A stretch of DNA of 64,000 nucleotides from UBA6168 sp964508135 (GTDB lineage Bacteria; Bacteroidota; Bacteroidia; Chitinophagales; Saprospiraceae): positions 48,738 to 112,737 of the forward strand of contig CAZDSU010000014.1 in NCBI GenBank assembly GCA_964508135.1. Direction: 5' to 3'. The notes under the pieces are model-generated. The model was not told the DNA's origin. It worked only from the letters and a program-made list of their open reading frames with translations, and searched no databases. This document shows positions 61,101 through 64,000 of the stretch, one piece after another (the stretch's first letter is position 1; every line of letters starts with the position of its first letter). Position numbers and translations under genes: made by a program.

Positions 61101-61601
61101 ATGAAGACATTTTATTTGGTACGCCATGCAAAATCGAGTTGGGACAGCTCAGATTTGAAGGACGTAGAGCGCCCGCTGAACGAGCGGGGCCTAAAAGATG
61201 CGCCATTCATGGCGAAATTGATGCGGAGCAAAGGCGTACAGCCCGATTTGATAGTGACCAGCCCTGCCATCCGGGCACTGACCACGGCGGCCTATTTCAA
61301 GAGCGAACTAGGCGTGGAGGGAGAAGACTTCTGGGTTCGTGACGAAATTTACGAAGCGATGTCGGTCACAATCGTTGACCTGATCAACCGTCTGCCGGAA
61401 TCGTGCAACACGGTGTTGATTTTTGGCCATAACCCGACCTTTACCAGTGTTGCCAATATGTTTTCCGACAAGTATGTTGACAATATCCCGACCTGTGGCG
61501 TGGTTTGTATCCAATCTAAAGCGATGACCTGGCCGGATGTGACGGGCAACAACTCTGAAGTGGTTGGTGTGTTTTTTCCGAAGGAGTCATTTGGCTATTG
61601 A
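61101..61601 (+). CDS. sixA: SixA-like histidine phosphatase
   Basis: This is a 166-aa histidine phosphatase-superfamily protein. The catalytic R-H-x is at 8-9 ('YLVRHAKSSWD'), with 'RPLNERGLKDAPFMAKLM', 'PDLIVTSPAIRALTTA' and the second His region 'VLIFGHNPTF'. SixA removes phosphate from histidine phosphotransfer domains; substrates here are unknown. Start ATG 61101 matches the family N-terminus. Confidence 0.88.
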   Translation: MKTFYLVRHAKSSWDSSDLKDVERPLNERGLKDAPFMAKLMRSKGVQPDLIVTSPAIRALTTAAYFKSELGVEGEDFWVRDEIYEAMSVTIVDLINRLPESCNTVLIFGHNPTFTSVANMFSDKYVDNIPTCGVVCIQSKAMTWPDVTGNNSEVVGVFFPKESFGY

Positions 61602-61622
61602 ATGCTGAATATTTTTGTTGAA

Positions 61623-61952
61623 ATGAGACAAATAACGCTATATCTAGTTCCATTTTTTTTGCTTTCGGCATGCCTTTCCAGTAATTCGGAGCCGCTGCCG
61701 ATTGATAAGGAGAAGTTGGAAGCAGTGATGTTGGATGTCCATGTGGCGGAGTCTGCAATGGCGCATCTTCAGGGTGGAACCAAGAAAGACAGCTTGGCAA
61801 ATAGGTATTACGACCAGATAGCTGAAATACACCAGATTGACCGGGAGACCTTGGATACTTGTCTTGCCATTTTGCAGCGCAACCCTGAATTGACGATGGA
61901 GATTTATGAGAAAATGGCTGAGAAAATGGAAAAAGAAAAGTTGAAAAAGTAG
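61623..61952 (+). CDS. DUF4296 lipoprotein
   Basis: From ATG 61623 ('MRQITLYLVPFFLLSAC') the protein is 109 aa with a lipobox ending at Cys17, so it is predicted to be lipid-anchored. The remainder fits DUF4296: 'LPIDKEKLEAVMLDVHVAESAMAHL' and 'YYDQIAEIHQIDRETLDTCLAILQRNPELTMEIYEKM', then a Lys/Glu-rich tail. Function unknown. It follows the SixA-like gene by 21 bp. An ATG at 61602 would add seven residues. Confidence 0.82.
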   Translation: MRQITLYLVPFFLLSACLSSNSEPLPIDKEKLEAVMLDVHVAESAMAHLQGGTKKDSLANRYYDQIAEIHQIDRETLDTCLAILQRNPELTMEIYEKMAEKMEKEKLKK

Positions 61953-62020
61953 GTGTGAGTTCCTATTACTTCACGCCATGATGTTTTGGACTTTACAATT
62001 TGTTAATGTTCCAATACGTG

Positions 62021-62047
62021 TTGGCCGACAATGTTAGCCTAATTTTG
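62021..62047 (+). promoter_or_regulatory. Candidate promoter of the two-component operon
   Basis: TAATTTTG (62040..62047) fits the -7 box TAnnTTTG, with a TTGG at 62021..62024 spaced about 16 bp upstream as a weak -33 box. It ends 26 bp before the response regulator ATG at 62074. Confidence 0.5.
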
Positions 62048-62073
62048 CGCCCAAATTCACAAATGTGCACAAC

Positions 62074-62760
62074 ATGGAAGGCAAGAAGATTTTGATTGTT
62101 GACGATGAACCGGATATTCTGGAAATCCTAAGCTACAACCTCCGGAAGGAGGGCTATCAGGTCGAAACTGCCAGCAATGGTGAGGAAGGCTTGAAAAAAG
62201 CATTGGAAGTGATGCCCGATCTGATTATCCTGGACATCATGATGCCGCAGATGGATGGGGTAGAGGTTTGCCGGAACATCAGGAACCAACGTGTGTTCGA
62301 CAATACGCTGATTGCGTTTTTGACGGCGAGGGAAGAGGATTATTCTCAAATTGCAGCCCTCGACGTGGGCGGTGACGATTACATCACCAAGCCCATCAAG
62401 CCAAGGGTGCTTATGAGCCGGGTGAAAGCGCTGATGCGCCGCAATCTGAAAACAGAGGAAGAAAACGAAGCTGCCAACCAAACCATCATCGGCGATTTGG
62501 TGATTGACCGAGAACGGTTTCGGGTGATGCAGTCAGGGAAAGAAGTGGAGCTTGCAAAAAAAGAGTTTGAGCTGCTGAACCTACTCGCCACCAAGCCCGG
62601 CAAGGTCTTTACCAGAGACGAAATATTCAACAAAATTTGGGGCACAGATGTGATTGTCGGCAACCGAACTATTGACGTACACATCCGTAAATTAAGGGAA
62701 AAATTAGGTGATGATTACATCAAAACCATCAAAGGAATCGGGTATCGCTACGAATTTTGA
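62074..62760 (+). CDS. OmpR/PhoB-type response regulator
   Basis: This is a 228-aa protein. The receiver domain has Asp10-Asp11 and phosphoacceptor Asp54 ('LIILDIMMPQMDG'), Thr in 'FLTARE' and Lys in 'DYITKPIKP'. The C-terminal winged helix is 'LTKKEFELLNLLATKPGKVFTRDEIFNKIWGTDVIVGNRTIDVHIRKLREKLGDDYIKTIKGIGYRYEF'-like (with AKKEFELL). The histidine kinase gene overlaps its 3' end, so it forms a PhoB/PhoR-type pair. Met4 of the longer frame is used; ATG 62065 is the alternative. Confidence 0.93.
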   Translation: MEGKKILIVDDEPDILEILSYNLRKEGYQVETASNGEEGLKKALEVMPDLIILDIMMPQMDGVEVCRNIRNQRVFDNTLIAFLTAREEDYSQIAALDVGGDDYITKPIKPRVLMSRVKALMRRNLKTEEENEAANQTIIGDLVIDRERFRVMQSGKEVELAKKEFELLNLLATKPGKVFTRDEIFNKIWGTDVIVGNRTIDVHIRKLREKLGDDYIKTIKGIGYRYEF

Positions 62761-63895
62761 CCGTGAACCGCCCGGCTTTGCATCAACCAAGGACGCCAAT
62801 TCCCCCTTTCGCCCAGTCCATTCCAACGAGTTCCTGCCATTTGGGCATTTAAAAAACCCAACGCCAAACCGCATCGCATTGGCTGCCTCGTTTTGGGCTT
62901 CTTTGATGTTGACAGGTTTTGTGGCGCTAATCAATTTGGTGCAACATGCCAATTTTAGCTGGCCGATGCTGTTGCTGACTGGCTTGGCTTCCTTCGCTTT
63001 TTGCTTCGCAATTTTTCATTTCTACCTGCTACGTTATATCCAGCGAAAAATCAAAGTAATTTACAAAAGTATCCACAAGCATAAATTGGCGACGAACGAG
63101 AAGAAGGGGTTCGGTTATTTGCAGGGCATTACTATGGATGATGTGGAGAAGGAGGTAGAGGAATGGGCCGCTGCGCAGGAAATGGACGCCGAAAAACTCA
63201 AGACTTGGCAGGAGTATCGCCGGAAGTTTTTGGGCGATATTTCCCATGAACTGAAAACGCCGATTTTCAATATCCAGGGCTACCTCGAAACCTTGTTGGA
63301 GGGCGGGCTGGAGGATGAAACCATCAATAAAAACTATCTCCTCCGTGCAGCAAAGAACGTGGACCGCCTCAATACAATCGTGGAGGACTTGGAGTCCATC
63401 TCCCGCTTGGAGTCAGGCGAGCTGATACTAGACCTCCAACTTTTTGACATCAAAACCTTAACAGAAGAAGTCTTCGATGACATGGAGTTCAAGGCAAAAG
63501 AGCGCAATATCCGCCTACAACTTAAACCCGGCGCCGACCAAAGCTATATCGTCAGAGCCGACCGAGAGTACATTCGACAGGTGCTCTCCAACCTCGTCAA
63601 CAACTCCCTGAAATACGGAAAGGAGGGGGGGGTGACCAAGGTGAGTTTTTACGACATGGACAAAAACTTGCTGGTCGAAGTAGCAGACACGGGTATCGGC
63701 ATTGCTGCTGACCATTTGAACCACCTCTTCGACCGCTTCTACCGGGTGGACAAAAGCCGCTCACGGGAGCAGGGCGGTTCTGGCCTTGGGCTTTCCATCG
63801 TGAAACATATCGTGGAGGCGCACAAGCAGACTATCAATGTGCGCAGTACACCGGGGGTAGGTTCGACCTTCGGGTTTACCTTGGAAAAAGCCTAA
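62708..63895 (+). CDS. Sensor histidine kinase (PhoR-like)
   Basis: This is a 395-aa protein. Two transmembrane helices lie at about 56-78 and 85-108 with almost no periplasmic loop, so it lacks a large external sensor. The dimerisation/H box has His180 in 'FLGDISHELKTPIFNIQGYLETLLEGG'. The ATPase boxes are 'LVNNSLKYG' (N), 'VADTGIGI' (G1), 'LFDRFYRVDKSRSREQGGSGLGLSIVK' (F/G2) and 'GVGSTFGFTL'. It overlaps the response regulator by 53 bp; the exact start is uncertain and may be downstream of the overlap. A terminator follows. Confidence 0.9.
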   Translation: MMITSKPSKESGIATNFDREPPGFASTKDANSPFRPVHSNEFLPFGHLKNPTPNRIALAASFWASLMLTGFVALINLVQHANFSWPMLLLTGLASFAFCFAIFHFYLLRYIQRKIKVIYKSIHKHKLATNEKKGFGYLQGITMDDVEKEVEEWAAAQEMDAEKLKTWQEYRRKFLGDISHELKTPIFNIQGYLETLLEGGLEDETINKNYLLRAAKNVDRLNTIVEDLESISRLESGELILDLQLFDIKTLTEEVFDDMEFKAKERNIRLQLKPGADQSYIVRADREYIRQVLSNLVNNSLKYGKEGGVTKVSFYDMDKNLLVEVADTGIGIAADHLNHLFDRFYRVDKSRSREQGGSGLGLSIVKHIVEAHKQTINVRSTPGVGSTFGFTLEKA

Positions 63896-63933
63896 AAAAA
63901 AGCCCAGTTGGAACTTCCTCCGCTGGGCTTTTT
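63896..63933 (+). terminator. Intrinsic terminator after the histidine kinase gene
   Basis: AAAAAGCCCAG and CTGGGCTTTTT (63923..63933) form a stem with a 15-nt loop ending in a T-run, directly after the stop. The remaining 67 bp to the window end show nothing. Confidence 0.88.
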
Positions 63934-64000
63934 CAGTTGAGCTTTTAAACTACTCTACAACAAAAAAATAATTCCTATAAACCATTGACAATCAATATTT

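Noticed and set aside
1..64000. CRISPR array
   Set aside because: No regularly spaced identical repeats with unique spacers. The tandem arrays at 6292..6451 and 1..160 have no spacer structure.

Overview
The window is chromosomal DNA of a Bacteroidota species, most likely from the Saprospiria. Supporting features are a giant secreted protein followed by a gliding-motility-associated C-terminal (type IX secretion) module, a UpxY-type NusG paralogue heading a polysaccharide operon, an alpha-2-macroglobulin with its CxEQ thioester, the DUF1599 / BT_3928-type DoxX pair, DUF4159 and DUF4296 proteins, and promoter boxes of the TAnnTTTG type. No family search was run; all family calls come from reading motifs.

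Layout. 1..1657 is gene-free and full of repeats. 2581..19253 is a minus-strand surface-polysaccharide locus. Read 5' to 3' it runs: winged-helix regulator, UDP-HexNAc 6-dehydrogenase (TviB/WbpO type), UpxY antiterminator, cysC, cysD, cysN, WlbC aminotransferase, WlbB acetyltransferase, WlbA dehydrogenase, UDP-glucuronate epimerase, and TviC/WbpP epimerase. It should supply UDP-HexNAc-uronic acids, UDP-GlcNAc3NAcA, UDP-GlcA/GalA and PAPS. Passenger modules on the same strand sit between these sugar genes: a GxxExxY protein, a HEPN-MNT toxin-antitoxin pair (between cysD and cysN), two AlbA_2/Schlafen-type ATP-binding proteins, and a RelBE-type pair. Three of the passengers are broken: two by near-identical 163-bp MITEs and one by a frameshift.

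19500..31821 holds a TPR membrane protein, an FAD dehydrogenase, small secreted proteins, an outer-membrane barrel, the type IX cargo protein (an in-frame amber codon cuts off its sorting domain), a YdcF protein, a truncated globin and Maf. 31905..46113 holds the alpha-2-macroglobulin, a serine hydrolase, iscS-iscU-iscA and two M16 peptidase-family proteins, one active and one lacking HxxEH. 46367..63895 is mostly housekeeping: ribD, a thioredoxin-like protein, xseAB, an OmpA/TSP3 protein, nusB, a DoxX protein, DUF1599, yidD, DUF4159, rsmE, rseP, hscB, two tRNA-Leu genes, a SWIM protein, sixA, DUF4296 and a PhoB/PhoR-type two-component pair.

The most unusual content is non-coding. There are two MITEs whose conceptual removal restores the reading frames they interrupt. 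There are nested palindromes in which a shared outer repeat and locus-specific perfect arms enclose a common GC-rich core. A series of long perfect palindromes, each with its own sequence, lies exactly in gene gaps. Several of these repeats have been overwritten into protein C-termini.
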